Source: Adiantum capillus-veneris
Lineage: Eukaryota > Streptophyta > Polypodiopsida > Polypodiales > Pteridaceae
Reading direction: 5' to 3'
DNA length: 64,000 nt
Assembly: GCA_014529385.2 (NCBI GenBank)
Contig: CM043961.1
Coordinates: 13,900,978 to 13,964,977, forward strand
Part shown: positions 22,175 to 33,265 of the stretch, piece after piece
Layout: each line of letters begins with the position of its first letter
Position numbering within the stretch: position 1 is the stretch's first letter
Notes under the pieces: generated by a model
Database searches by the model: none
Seen by the model: the letters and a program-made list of their open reading frames with translations, nothing else
What the model was told of the DNA's origin: nothing
Program-made: the position numbers and the translations under genes

Positions 22175-22243
<69 letters not shown>
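22138..22243. repeat. (GC)(AC)(AG) compound microsatellite
   Basis: GCGCGC, then about 25 AC units with one interruption, then about 28 AG units. The first two parts are alternating purine-pyrimidine and the last is polypurine. Confidence 0.95.
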
Positions 22244-22247
<4 letters not shown>

Positions 22248-22384
22248 TATAAATCACAACATAGACATGTTGAAAAATAAAATAATGTTGATGTTACAAG
22301 TGTTAAGATTTAAAGGTCTCCCCATTATTTGAAAAGACATACACTAGGAACTTGGAAGCCACCATAAAGTGTAAAGAAGGCAAG

Positions 22385-24060
22385 AAGATGAGTTTCCATT
22401 ATTGCAAGGCTAATGATCACTTGATAAAGTAATTCCATAAGTTCAAGGAAAAAGAAGCTAAGAAGAAAGAGGTTGAATCTTCTACATTTGTAGCTATTGC
22501 AAAATCTTCTATAAATAGAGATTATGATGATGATGTAGATGCAAAAAAGGGTATTTGATGATGAGTGTACTTATGAACCTTCTATCCATGATGCATGTAT
22601 GTCAGTTGATATAGAGTCACATGTTTTGTAATTTGATAGAGGTGCTACAAAGAACGTTACTTTCCATCATGACAAATTTTCCTCTCCCAAGGTGGTCCCT
22701 CAAGGGAATACGGTCACTTGTGCCAACAATGTCTCTTATGTGATCAAGAAAGTTGAAAAGATTGTGCTAACTACTGCAAATCGAAGTACTTTTACACTTG
22801 TTGATACAATTTTTTCACCAGGAATAAAAAAGAACCTTTTCTTTATATCTTCACTTGTAGGACTTGGCCTTCTTGTTAAATCTATGGGTGATATATATAC
22901 AATTCATGATCTCATTCCTCATAATAATGAAATCCTTGCTTCTTTGTATAATCTCACTTTGTATGACAAGTGTGGGTAGATTTTTTCAAATACAATTGTG
23001 GATTTGAAGGCTTTTTTAGATGCAAAACTTTGGCATGCATGTTTTAGGCATCTGAAATTTTCCAATTTTCCATGTTTACAAGTGAGTTTGCAAAATTTGA
23101 TATGGTTGCTTCTTTGCCACCTCTTGAAGCACCTTCTAAGTATGTTAAAACCTTTTCACAGTGATGTTTGTGGGCCTATGTAGACTCTATCCTTAAGTAA
23201 TTACCTATACTTTGTGACTTTGATTGATGATTACTCAAGTAATGTATGTGTGTATCCACCTAAATCTAAGTCCAAAGTGTTCATGTGCCTCAAGAAATAT
23301 CTGGTCCTACCTAAATAAAACTCTAATGTACTATGGTCACCCTCTGCTTAGATCAAGGGGGGGGGGGGGGGGGAGTATATGTCTCATGAGTTCAATGCAG
23401 AGTTTTGGATAGTCATGGGATATGACACTAATATACTATGCGTATACACCTCATCAAAATGGTGTTCTTAAAAGGAAAAAAAGGTCTCTTACTTTTAACA
23501 CTTGTTTGGTCAAGAATTAAGCTTACAACATTCATTTTGGCTTGAGACTGTGATGCATGCTGCTTATCTACATAACATGTGTCCTATCGAAGTCTTGCAA
23601 TTTAAGACTCCTCAGGAAGCATGGCATGATAAAAATCCATACATTGATCACATGCACATATTTGGTTGCGTAGATTATGCTTTGGTATCACAAAAGTAAC
23701 ACTAAAAATTGGATGATACATCTGTCAATACATTTTTTTTGTCTACACTCTTGCAAGAAAGGGTTATAGGTTGTACCATTTGCAAACAAAGTGTAGCTTG
23801 GTTGCAAGATATTTTATATTTTTGGAGGAAATTCAGCCCTTGTTATCATGTAACAAAGACAATAATGTAATCTCGCAGATACTTATGACACTATGTTGCA
23901 TCTTTTCAATGGTGGAAACTTAAATGTAAGTTCTAATGAGACAAATGTACAGTCTATGGGTGTTTTCAAGACTATCATAGATCATTCCATTACTGATGCA
24001 AATGTACTTGATGGGGAAAGGATTGAGAATGAAGAGGCTATGTATACACCTAAATAACTA
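22385..24060 (+). pseudogene. copia I gag-protease-integrase remnant
   Basis: In order: HYCKANDHLIK (knuckle remnant), FDRGATKNVT (protease, D-R-G where D-S-G is normal), NLFFISSLVGLGL (pre-integrase block) and LWHACFRHLKFSN (zinc-binding region). HSDVCGPM follows with the first catalytic Asp, then YFVTLIDDYS, PHQNGVLKRK (integrase core end, catalytic Glu replaced by Lys) and MHIFGCVDYALV. Stops and frameshifts separate every block. The reading order proves a copia-type element and that the protein is not functional. It breaks off before any RT motif. Confidence 0.78.
23357..23373. repeat. poly-G run (17 G)
   Basis: Seventeen consecutive G within the integrase remnant. It may form a quadruplex and breaks the frame. 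Confidence 0.95.
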
Positions 24061-24162
24061 GTGTATACTCTACATGATAATAAATACCTACGTCCTTCTT
24101 TTGGTTGCTACTATTGATGGAGTTTTTGGTCTAGGCCATTTTAGACTTCCAAGCTTGGTAAT

Positions 24163-24265
24163 TTAATGGGAGATATATTAGAACACCCATTTCACCTTGA
24201 TGTGACATAAGCATGGCTATAAAATAATATCTTATATAAGGCAAGCCCTAAAGCTAAACAATCTA
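24163..24265 (+). repeat. copia I polypurine tract and truncated 3' LTR
   Basis: AATGGGAGA resembles the copia tract (AAGTGGGAGA in copia II) and is followed by sequence with a TATA-like site (TATAAAAT near 24219). This fits an LTR start cut off after about 90 bases. No partner LTR is present to prove it. Confidence 0.45.
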
Positions 24266-24524
24266 CCCTTGTGTAGACAAATCTGCTTTTGAATTCGGCC
24301 ACTGGCCACCGGTCATTGACTACCGGCCACCGGCCCAACGACCGTTTTTCGATTGCCGTCCAGTAATAATATTCCGATGAAAAGGAATATTCCGGCGAAC
24401 CAAAAAAAAAGTTGCCCCTGATTTTTGGCCTTGAAATTTTTATTTCGAGTGAGTGATTTTCCTTCACGCACGATGGCTTCTCCTCATAATGGGGGCTTTA
24501 CAAATGTGTGCTCCATACTTAACA
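24266..24524 (-). repeat. copia IIa 3' LTR, truncated
   Basis: The minus strand starts TGTTAAGTATGGAG, as in the two full LTRs. It ends after CTACACAAGGG, so only the U3 beginning is left. It is preceded by the polypurine tract AAGTGGGAGAT. Confidence 0.88.
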
Positions 24525-24584
24525 ATCTCCCACTTGGAGACTGATCTCCAAACCAAACCTGTGACTACTTTCCATCCTGGCTTC

Positions 24585-25925
24585 TTATCCTTGAATGCCG
24601 ATTGAAGATGAGCAAAAGCTCAACTTCTCCTTGTTGACCACCTTTGTAAACATGTCTGCAGGATTTTCACTTATATGCACCTTTCCTAGCTTTAGTTGTC
24701 CCTCTTCCAAAAGAGTGCGTATGAAGTGATATCTCACCTCAATGTGCTTTGTACTTGAATGAAAGGCTGAGTTCTTCGCAAGATGAATTGCGATTTGGCT
24801 ATCACTGTACAAGACACAATTGTCTTGTTTGAATCGAAGCTCTCCTAAGAATCTCTGAAGCCAAAGAATTTCTTTGCTTGCCTCCATCATTGCTACATAC
24901 TCTGCTTCCGTGGTAGAAAGTGAGACCACTTTTTGCAGCTTTGAAGCCCAGCTTATTGCTATGCCTCCAACTATGAAGACATAGCCCGTAGTACTCCTTC
25001 GAGTATCTTTGTCACCTGCCATATCTGCATCAACATACCCTTGAAGAAAAATATTAGTTCCTCCAAAATACAAAGCATTTGTTGTTGTCCCTTTTAGATA
25101 CCTAAGTATCCACTTCACAGCTTGCCAATGCTCTTTACCTGGGTTGTCCATGAACCTACTCACAACTTCCACTGCATGTGCAATGTCTGACCTTGTCCAG
25201 ACCATAGCATACATTAGAGAACCTACCGCCGCAGCATATGGAACTTTAGACATATAGGCTATCTCCTCTTGTGTCTTTGGACACATATCCTTCGTTAGTT
25301 TAAAGTGACCAGCCAAAGGTGTAGAAACTGGTTTTGCATTTTGCATTGCAAACCTTTCTAGTACCTTCTTGATGTAATCCTCTTGAGATAGCTTTATTGT
25401 CTTCTTCGTCCTGTCCCTTGATATTTTCATACTAAGTATCCTCTTTGCAGCACCTAAATCTTTCATTGAAAAAGATTTAGACAGCTTCTTTTTTAGGTCT
25501 TTGATGTCCTGCATGTTAGCACTTGCAATCAACATGTCATCAACATATAACATTAGGATGATAAATTTCCCATCTCCCAAATTCTTCGTGTAGATGCAGT
25601 GATCCGAGTTGCATCTTTTGAATCCATGATCCAATATCCATCGATCAAACTTCAAGTACCATTGTCTTGATGCTTGCTTTAAACCATACAAGCTCTTCTT
25701 TAATCTGCAAACCATTTTCTCCTTACCTTTTACTTCATACCCCTTTGGTTGAAGAATGTAGATTTCCTCCTCTAAGTCAACGTGAGGGAATTCCATATTT
25801 ACACCCATTTGCTTGAGATTTAAATCATGAGAAGCCACAAGGCTTAAGACATGCCTAATTGAGTTCATTTTTACAGCAGGAGAAAATATTTCATTGAAGT
25901 CAATACCTTTCTTTTGAAGAAAACC
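24585..25925 (-). pseudogene. copia IIa RT and RNase H
   Basis: A 427-codon open frame encodes the RT (RVT_2 type) and RNase H of a copia element. Motifs are KSLYGLKQASRQWYLKFD, LMLYVDDMLIASANM (catalytic Y-V-D-D intact), GSLMYAMVWTRSDIAHAV, GYVDADMAGDKDTRRSTTGY (RNase H Asp), STTEAEYVAMMEA (Glu) and VLYSDSQIAIHLAKN (Asp). The frame is separated from the upstream integrase frame by a shift near 25920, at the K-G-F-S-Q-K block that is intact in IIb. Apart from that shift the enzyme part looks complete. It pairs as an inverted repeat with 27758-30011. Confidence 0.92.
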
Positions 25926-27757
25926 ATTTTACCACAAGCCTAGACTTGTACCTTTTCTTCCCACCTTCTTCTTCCTTCAGCTTGTACACCCATTTGTTTT
26001 GAAGTGCCCGCTTACCTTTAGGCAACTCAACCAAATCCCATGTTTGGTTGCGATGTAGTGAGTCCATCTCCACTTGCATGCTCTTCATCCATTCTTCTTT
26101 GGATTCATGTTGCATAGCTTCTTTGTATGATTCCGGCTCTCCAGAATATGAGATCAAGAGATGGTTGAAGGAAGGAACAAACCTTTCTGGAGGTCTACTT
26201 GCTCTTGTAGATCTTCGGGGAATAGGTTGAGGCTCCTTATTTGGTTGACGTTGTTGCACATTGCCACCGTTTGCAGTCCTTGAGTCTTCACCGTCCTCAA
26301 GCTCCATGTACTCATCACCTGTTTCTTTTGTTTGTTTTCTTTCCAAGTAATCTTTGTACATATTTTGTTCATTAAAAATTACATCTCTACTCCTTAAGAT
26401 TTTACCATCTTCAGGATTCCATAGGTGACACCCAAAGTCAACTTCTCCATAGCTAATGAAGAAACACTTTTTGGACTTTGCATCTAGCTTTGATCTTAGG
26501 CTTCTATCTATGTGCATGAAAGCCTCACACCCAAATACTTTGAGAAATGCATAATTCACCGATTTACCTGTCCATGCCTCTTCTAGAACTCCCCCATCCA
26601 ATGCCATTGAGGGTGACCGGTTGATTAAGTACATAGACGTACTTACAGCTTCCGCCCAAAGCTCAAGCGGTAGGCCTGCATGTAGCCACATGCTTCGTGC
26701 TCGCTCCATGATTGTCATGTTCATCCTTTCCAAGATCCCATTTTGTTGAGGTGTCCTTGGGGTTGTCCTTTGCCTCCGAATGCCATTGCTAGCACAAAAG
26801 CTTTCAAAAGCTTGGCTGCAATATTCACCTCCATTGTCGGATCTGAGGCATTTAACCTTGGTACCTGTTTCATTCTCCACAAAGGCTTTCCACCTTTGAA
26901 ATATGGAAAATACATCAGACTTATTCTTCATGACATAAACCCATGTTTTTCTAGTCGCATCGTCTATGAATGTTACATAGTACAATGAGCCACCAAGTGA
27001 TGGTGTACTTGCAGGACCCCAAACATCAGAATGAACCAAGTCAAGTTTTTTATTTTTTCTTTCATTTCTTGATTTTTTAAATTTTACCCTCTTTTGTTTA
27101 CCATAAACACAATTTTCACAGAACTCTAAGTCCACTTCTTTCAAACCTGACAGAAGATTCTTTGTTTGAAGGATTTTCATTCCATTGGCACTCATATGCC
27201 CAAGCCGGTAGTGCCACACCGCACTGTCAACTTTTGTAGTTGCTACACAAGCTGAAGGTTGCATGCTCATAGTACACAAGTAAAGTGTACCGACCTTTTT
27301 TCCCTTGGCAACTACCAAATATCCCTTTGAGATATTCCACCGTTTGTTTCCGAATGCAATGTTGTGACCTTCATCGTCCAATTGTCCTGTAGAGATCAAA
27401 TTTTTCAGAAGAGAACGTACATGCCTAACATCTTTAAGCTTCCATTCATTTCCATTAGCAGTTTTGACAGAAACTGTACCTTTGCCGAAAATCTCACAAG
27501 CTTCATCATCTCCCAAGTATACATACCCAAAATTACCTTTGGTGTAGTCTTGGAAATGTTTCTTGTGTGGTGTCGCATGGAATGAAGCCCTGGAATCTAC
27601 TATCCAAGAATTAGAAACATTGTCTAATGAGATAATTAGAGCATCTTGCTCTACTTTACCTGCCACATTGGCCTCCGATGTTGGCTTGTTGTCTTGAGAC
27701 TCTGTCTCCTTCTTCTTCTTGGGCCATCAATCCTTCTTGATGTGGCCCTTCTTGCCG
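25900..27757 (-). pseudogene. copia IIa protease and integrase
   Basis: The frame of 588 codons from 27666 encodes protease and integrase. The protease block reads WIVDSRASFHATP; the usual D-S-G is D-S-R here, a single G-to-A change. Integrase has the zinc block WHYRLGHMSANGMKIL with CENCVYGK, then HSDVWGPA, RSDNGGEYCSQAF and PQQNGILERMN, so the D, D, E triad is present. A long C-terminal part follows with RSTRASRPPERFVPS, the bridge to RT. Upstream, GKKGHIKED with a stop marks the gag knuckle at the edge of the insert. The damaged protease and the shift at 25920 make it non-functional. Confidence 0.92.
27738..27757. repeat. 20-bp duplication, left edge of copia IIb
   Basis: TGATGTGGCCCTTCTTGCCG abuts the 5'-truncated start of IIb. 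It matches 30414-30433 at 19 of 20 positions and encodes the gag knuckle on the minus strand. Confidence 0.85.
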
Positions 27758-27770
27758 TGCATTTCTCAAA

Positions 27771-29723
27771 GTGTTTGGGTGTGAGGCTTTCATGCACATA
27801 GATAGAAGCCTAAGATCAAAGCTAGATGCAAATTCCAAAAAATGTTTCTTCATTGGCTATGGAGAAGGAGACTTTGGGTATCGCCTATGGAATCCTAAAG
27901 ATGGTAAAATATTAAGGAGTAGGGATGTAATTTTTAACGAACAAAATATGTACAAAGATTACTTGGAAAGAAAACAAACAAAAGAAACAGGTGATGAGTA
28001 CATGGAGCTTGAGGACGGTGAAGACTCAAGGACTGCAAACGGTGACAATGTGCAACAACGTCAACCAAATGAGGAGCCTCAACCTATTCCCCAAAGATCT
28101 ACAAGAGCAAGTAGACCTCCAGAAAGGTTTGTTCCTTCCTTCAACCATCTCTTGATCTCAGATTCTGGAGAGCTGGAATCATATGAAGAAGCTATGCAAC
28201 ATGAATCCAAAGAAGAATGGACGAAGAGCATGCAAGTGGAGATGGACTCACTACATCGCAACCAAATATGGGAGTTGGTTGAGTTGCCTAAAGGTAAGCG
28301 GGCACTTCAAAACAAATGGGTGTACAAGCTAAAGGAAGAAGAAGGTGGGAAGAAAAGGTACAAGTCTAGGCTTGTGGTAAAAGGTTTTTCTCAAAAGAAA
28401 GGTATTGACTTCAATGAAATATTTTCTCCTGTTGTAAAAATGAACTCAATTAGGCTTGTCTTAAGCCTTGTGGCTGCTCATGATCTAAATCTCGAGCAAA
28501 TGGATGTAAATACGGCATTCCCTCATGGTGACTTAGAGGAGGAAATCTACATGCTTCAACCAAAGGGATATGAAGTAAAAGGTAAGGAGAAAATGGTTTG
28601 CAGATTAAAGAAGAGCTTGTATGGCTTAAAGAAAGCATCAAGACAATGGTACTTGAAGTTTGATCAATGGATGTTGGATCATGGATTCACAAGATGCAAC
28701 TCGGATCACTGCGTCTCCACGGAGAATTTGGGAGATGGGAAATTCATCATCCTAATGTTGTATGTTGATGACATGTTGATTGCAAGTGCTAACATGCAGG
28801 ACATCAAAGAGCTAAAAGAGGAGCTGTCCAAATCTTTTTCAATGAAAGATTTAGGTGCTGCAAAGAGGATACTTGGTATGAAAATATCAAGGGACAGGAC
28901 GAAGAAGACAATAAAGCTATCTCAAGAATATTACATCAAGAAGGTACTAGAAAGGTTTGCAATGCAAAATGCAAAACCAGTTTCTACACCTTTGGCTGGT
29001 CATTTTAAACTAACGAAGGATATGTGTCCAAAGACACAAGAGGAGATAGCCTATATGTCTAAAGTTCCATATGCTGCAGCGGTAGGTTCTCTAATGTATG
29101 CTATGGTCTGGAAAAGGCCATGCATTACACATGCAGTGGGAGTTGTAGGTAGGTTCATGGACAACCCAGGTAAAGAGCATTGGCAAGCTGTGAAGTGGAT
29201 ACTTAGGTATCTAAAAGGGACAAAAACAAATGCTTTGTATTTTGGAGGAACTGATATTTTTCTAGAAGGGTATGCTGATGCAGATATGGCAGGTGACAAA
29301 GATACTCGAAGGAGCACTACTGGCTATGTGTTCACGGTTGGAGGCACAGCAGTAAGCTGGGCTTCAAAGCTGCAGAAAGTGGTTTCACTTTCTACCACGG
29401 AAGCAGAGTATGTAGCAATGACGGAGGCAAGCAAAGAAATTATGTGGCTTCACAGATTCTTAGAAGAGCTTGGATTCAAACAAGACAATTGTGTCTTGTA
29501 CAGTGATATCCAAAGCGCTATCCATCTTGCAAAGAACCCAGCCTTTCATTCAAGGACAAAGCACATTGAGGTGAGATATCACTTCATACGCACTCTTTTG
29601 GAAGAGGGACAACTAAAGCTTGGAAAGGTGCATATAAGTGAAAATCCTGCAGACATGTTTACAAAGGTGGTCAACAAGGAGAAGTTGATCTTTTGCTCAT
29701 CTTCAATCGGAATTCAAGGATAA
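27771..29723 (+). pseudogene. copia IIb integrase C-terminus, RT and RNase H
   Basis: A 650-codon open frame has no internal stop. It contains the integrase tail (FGCEAFMHIDRSLRSKLD, RSTRASRPPERFVPS), then KSRLVVKGFSQKKGIDFNE, KKSLYGLKKASRQWYLKFD, LMLYVDDMLIASANM, GYADADMAGDKDTRRSTTGY, STTEAEYVAMTEASKE and YSDIQSAIHLAKN. All RT and RNase H catalytic residues are kept. The Met used as start is internal, and without gag, protease and 5' LTR this is a truncated gene. Because reading is open throughout, IIb is better preserved than IIa. It ends 60 bases before the LTR. Confidence 0.92.
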
Positions 29724-29783
29724 GAAGCCAGAATGGAAAGCAGTCACAGGTTTGGTTTGGAGATCAGTCTCCAAGTGGGAGAT

Positions 29784-30289
29784 TGTTAAGTATGGAGCCT
29801 GATTTACCCTTGTAATTTTCTGTGATAAAAGCACACATTTGTAAGGCCCCTGAGACTTTTTTTTCGCTGAAATATTCTTTTTCGTCGGAATATTATGGCC
29901 GGACGGCGGCTGGCAAGTGGTCGGAAAACAACCGGTCGGTTGGCCGGTGGTCGGAAGTCAATGGCCGGTGGCCGGTGGCCGAATTGAAAAGTGGACTTGT
30001 CTTCTCAAGGGCGGCCACACATGGGCGGATTGGAGGGTCCGATTTGGACTTATTCGCACAATGGCGGCTACACATGGCTGTCTCTCATAAGAGAGGGCAA
30101 CCCTTTTGGCCTATAAGTGTGAAGTTGATGCAACAAGGTGAGTGTGAGGTGGTGAGAGTGAAGCAAGGCGGGAGCTCCATTAAGGGTATAATCCCTTTGT
30201 AAACTACTTCTTGTTTTGAAGTACTAAAGCCATTGAGTGGATGCTTTCCCATGGACGTAGCCCACATTAGGTGAACCACGTATATCGTG

Positions 30290-30328
<39 letters not shown>

Positions 30329-30412
30329 CTATAATCTCGTGTATATAAATCTGTCTCTCTCCATAAATTAATCTACTCAATTATCTATTTAACTACGTCT
30401 TATTTCCTAACA
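29784..30412 (+). repeat. copia IIb 3' LTR (629 bp)
   Basis: It starts TGTTAAGTATGGAG directly after the tract AAGTGGGAGAT and ends TATTTCCTAACA. It holds a CCGG-rich segment (about 29.89-29.98 kb, repeated GGCCGGTGG), the palindrome-forming GGAATATT and a CT run (30294-30325). It matches the opposite-strand LTR at 31205-31963. Confidence 0.93.
30294..30325. repeat. (CT)16 microsatellite in LTR
   Basis: An uninterrupted run. The partner LTR carries the matching GA run at 31293-31328 on the other strand. Confidence 0.95.
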
Positions 30413-30413
30413 A

Positions 30414-30433
30414 TGACGTGGCCCTTCTTGCCG
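30414..30433. repeat. 20-bp duplication, right edge of copia IIb
   Basis: TGACGTGGCCCTTCTTGCCG starts one base after the LTR end. It is the partner of 27738-27757, with one C/T difference. Confidence 0.85.
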
Positions 30434-31140
30434 CAGTTCCAACATTAAAGAACTGACTTTGTGCGTGACTTGCTCCGCCTTGAGCGATCACGACCCTTTT
30501 GGTTTTTGAACCTCTTCTTAGTCCTTCCTCTTGTTTCCACTGACAATGCGGCACTGGATGATTCTCCTGTGCTTCTCCTTCGTATTTCCTCGCTTAGGAG
30601 AACACCCGCAACATCAGCAAACTTAAGAGTATTTGTGCCATAAATAGAATTACTTACAGCCATCACAAGGCTATCCCAACTATCCGGTAGAGATGATAGT
30701 ATAAGAAGATCTCACACTTCGTCGAAATTGATTTTCACCGATCGAAGTTGACTTATGTTTGTGTTAAAGTCATTTAGGTGTTCGGAAACTGAACCATTCT
30801 CTGCCATCTTTAGATTGAACAAGCACTTCATAAGAAATACCTTATTGGATGCCGATGGTTTCTCATAGAACTCGTCAAGTGACTTCATCATGTCCTCTGT
30901 GGTCTTCATCTCCGAAACATTGAAGGTCACCGTTGACGCCAAGCTCAACCGGATTGCTCCCAGTGCCTTTCGATCAAGGACAATCCATGCTTCATCTGCC
31001 ATCGTTGAGGGCTTCTTTGCAAGTGGCAAATAGTGGTCCTTCTGGTAGAGATAGTCTTCAATCTGCATCTTCCAATGTTGGTAGTTTTTTCCGTTGAACT
31101 TCTCAATCTTGAGCTTCCCTTTCTCCGCCATAACTCCCAC
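30434..31140 (-). pseudogene. copia IIa gag
   Basis: Gag starts at 31140 (MGVMAEKGKLKIEKFNGKNY) near the primer site. It shows the copia gag pattern: HWKMQIEDYLYQKDHY, DRKALGAIRLSLASTV, LDEFYEKPSASNKVFLMKCL, EHLNDFNTNISQLRS. A TGA near 30710 stops it after INFDEV. The same frame resumes with LLILSSLPDSWDSLVMAVSN and a basic region (GRDRSRRSKSRTKS), then a TAA before the knuckle CWNCGKKGHV. There the sequence is cut by copia IIb. Both stops are point changes without loss of frame. Confidence 0.9.
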
Positions 31141-31190
31141 TCAATTCAAGGAATCCTTTCCTTGAGATAATTTAGCTACGAGAAAACCTT

Positions 31191-31204
31191 GCTCTGATAC
31201 TAGT
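31191..31204 (-). promoter_or_regulatory. copia IIa primer binding site
   Basis: The minus strand reads ACTAGTATCAGAGC directly after the LTR end CTAACA. This is the initiator tRNA-Met site with G replaced by A near its start. Confidence 0.8.
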
Positions 31205-31289
31205 TGTTAGGAAATAAGACGTAGCTAAATAGATAATTTAGCTAGATTACTTAATGGAGAGAGACAAATTTACATACACAAAATTATAG

Positions 31290-31332
<43 letters not shown>

Positions 31333-31963
31333 CACAATATGCGTGGTTCACCCAATGTGGGCTACGTCCACACGGGAAAGGAGCCACTGAATGGCTTTAG
31401 CACTTTAAAACAAGAAGTAGTTTACAAATGGATTATACCCTTTTGAAGCTCCCGCCTTGCTTCACTCTCACCACCTCACACCCACCTTGTTCAATCAACT
31501 TCACACTATGAAATGTGTGTAGAAATGACCTCCTTTTATAGGCCAAAAGGGCTGCCGTCTCTTATGAGAGGCAGCCATGTGTAGCTGCCCTTGTGTGAAT
31601 AAGTCCAAATCGGACCCTCCAATCCGCCCATGTGTGGCCGCCCTTGTGTAGACAAATCCGCTTTTGAATTCGGCCACCGGCCACCGGCCATTGACTTCTT
31701 CCGACCATCGACCACCGTCCATTGACTACCGGCCACCGGCCAACCGACCGCTTTTCGGTCGCCGTCCGGCCATAATATTCCGACGAAAAGGAATATTCCA
31801 GTGAACCCTAAAGTTGCCCGTGATTTTTGGCCCCGTGAAAATTTTATTTCCGGTGAGTGATTTTCCTTCACGCACGATGGCTTCTCCTCATAGTGGGGGC
31901 CCTACAAATGTGCGCTTTTACCACAAAAAAATACAAGGGGTAAATCATGCTCCATACTTAACA
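31205..31963 (-). repeat. copia IIa 5' LTR (759 bp)
   Basis: The minus strand starts TGTTAAGTATGGAG (31963) and ends TATTTCCTAACA (31205). The same CCGG-rich array and GGAATATTCC motif as in the IIb LTR are visible (31.67-31.80 kb). It is longer than the IIb LTR by internal insertions, including a GA run at 31293-31328. Confidence 0.93.
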
Positions 31964-33265
31964 GAAGGGAGGTTTCAAACCTCTATTGCAAGAGGTATTT
32001 CGAGGGAAAAGTGGCCTTGAGGAAGGAGAATGGGGTTTTCATATCTAGAGGAGGGGAGAGAGGAGAGAGGTAGTAGTCTTGAAGAGAGGAGAGAGGTAAT
32101 AAACTTGGAGATAGTAAAGAGAATAGAGAGGCTTGAAGAAGGAGGTGAATATTTCATAGCTGGAGGGGAGAGAGGATAGAGGTAGCAGCCTTGGAGAGAG
32201 TAAAGAGAAGAGAGATAAGGTCACCATGTTTTTTAAAAGTCTCTTTTTTTCGTGGGAGACGAGGGAGTCAACAGCCTCTAGAGAGAGAAAGAGTGGGTTT
32301 TAACCCCAAATTTATGGAAACAGATTCATATTTTTTTTGTTTTCTTGTTTTATTGATAAATGAAAAGACCCTCCACCTCTAGGCCTATCATTTTGACCAC
32401 TCAATTTTAGGACACGCCACTTCATTACCCCCATTTTCTCATTCCATAATCCATGGAAAAAAAAGAGGCCCTTCTACACCCCATCCTTCCTAATGCACTA
32501 CTTTGTGTTGTGTGCCTTGAGATTCTTCATCTTCTCCAAGGTGTGTGTGCATCTGTGCAACCCAAATTGCAACAACAGGTACCCAATTGGGGGGGGGGGG
32601 GGGGGTCCTTGAATGTACAATGGAAGTAGTACACTTTCCTATGTAAGGCAATATTTTCATTTTCCCTTATAATAATGAAAAATGTCATAAAAATTACAAG
32701 TCAATATTTGTAACTTGTCTACATGTTTGGTGAAGACTATAAGAGGGTAGTATGTTTGATGAATAGTACAAAGTTGGAATTTCTATTTTTGAGCTTGAGC
32801 GTAGGTCAAAAAATTCTCCACGAGCATTTTGGAAATACATGAATGCTCCAAGAGACTCCTATTTTCTCATACTAATTTCTCATTTTCATTTCTTTAGCAT
32901 GTTTGCATTTTCCAATTTGGGCTAATTATTGCACTACCCTTTCATTGGTAGCAGAGACCCTAGTTAGACTCATAAGAATTTTGAACTTCATACAATGCAA
33001 TAAAAGATTTTAAGAGGGGAAGCTGAGCAAAAATCCTATTGCAGATAAGTCCTCTCAATTCATGCAAGAAATATAAGAGAGTAGAGTCTACACACCTCTC
33101 TCTCTCATAGGGTTTGTTTTTTTCTTAATATATACAAATAGAGAATAGTTTTTTATTACATTCAAAATCATCCACATAGGCTCATACAAGTTAGGATATG
33201 TCCTTCTCAACTATTCTCGCTCAAAAGCTCTCCAAATTTTGTAAGATAATTGCTCCTACCTGGAG
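31964..33265. other. no gene recognised; GA-rich and poly-G sequence
   Basis: Purine-rich DNA (32.0-32.3 kb), a 17-base poly-G (32589-32605) and a primer-site-like TTGGTAGCAGAGACC near 32945. The last may be the edge of an older LTR element into which gypsy II inserted. No coding sequence was found. Confidence 0.5.
32589..32605. repeat. poly-G run (17 G)
   Basis: Seventeen consecutive G, as long as the run at 23357. Confidence 0.95.

Larger units (their letters stand above)
22340..24265 (+). mobile_element. Ty1/copia remnant I
   Basis: A decayed plus-strand copia element: gag knuckle, protease, integrase fragments, then a polypurine tract and the first bases of an LTR. RT and RNase H are absent, so it carries a large internal deletion. 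Its LTR is cut at about 24265 by the truncated LTR of copia IIa. Confidence 0.75.
27758..30412 (+). mobile_element. Ty1/copia element IIb, 5'-truncated, inserted in IIa
   Basis: The plus-strand insert begins in the integrase C-terminal region (TGCATTTCTCAAAG) and runs through RT and RNase H to a complete 3' LTR ending CTAACA at 30412. It lacks its own 5' LTR, gag, protease and integrase core. It is a close relative of IIa, so the locus is an inverted pair. The 5' truncation plus a 20-base flank duplication is not what normal integrase insertion gives (4-6 bases). Confidence 0.88.
24266..31963 (-). mobile_element. Ty1/copia element IIa, split by inverted relative IIb
   Basis: On the minus strand: 5' LTR (31963-31205), primer site, gag (31140-30434), interruption by IIb (30412-27758), then protease, integrase, RT and RNase H (27757-24585) and a 3' LTR truncated to its first 259 bases (24524-24266). 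The break falls inside the gag zinc knuckle: CWNCGKKGHV is on the right of the insert and GKKGHIKED on the left. A 20-base sequence is present at both edges of the insert. Confidence 0.88.

Noticed and set aside
32945..32958. Primer-site-like TGGTAGCAGAGACC.
   Set aside because: It differs from the initiator-tRNA site and no LTR or coding region can be tied to it; noted only in the interval entry.
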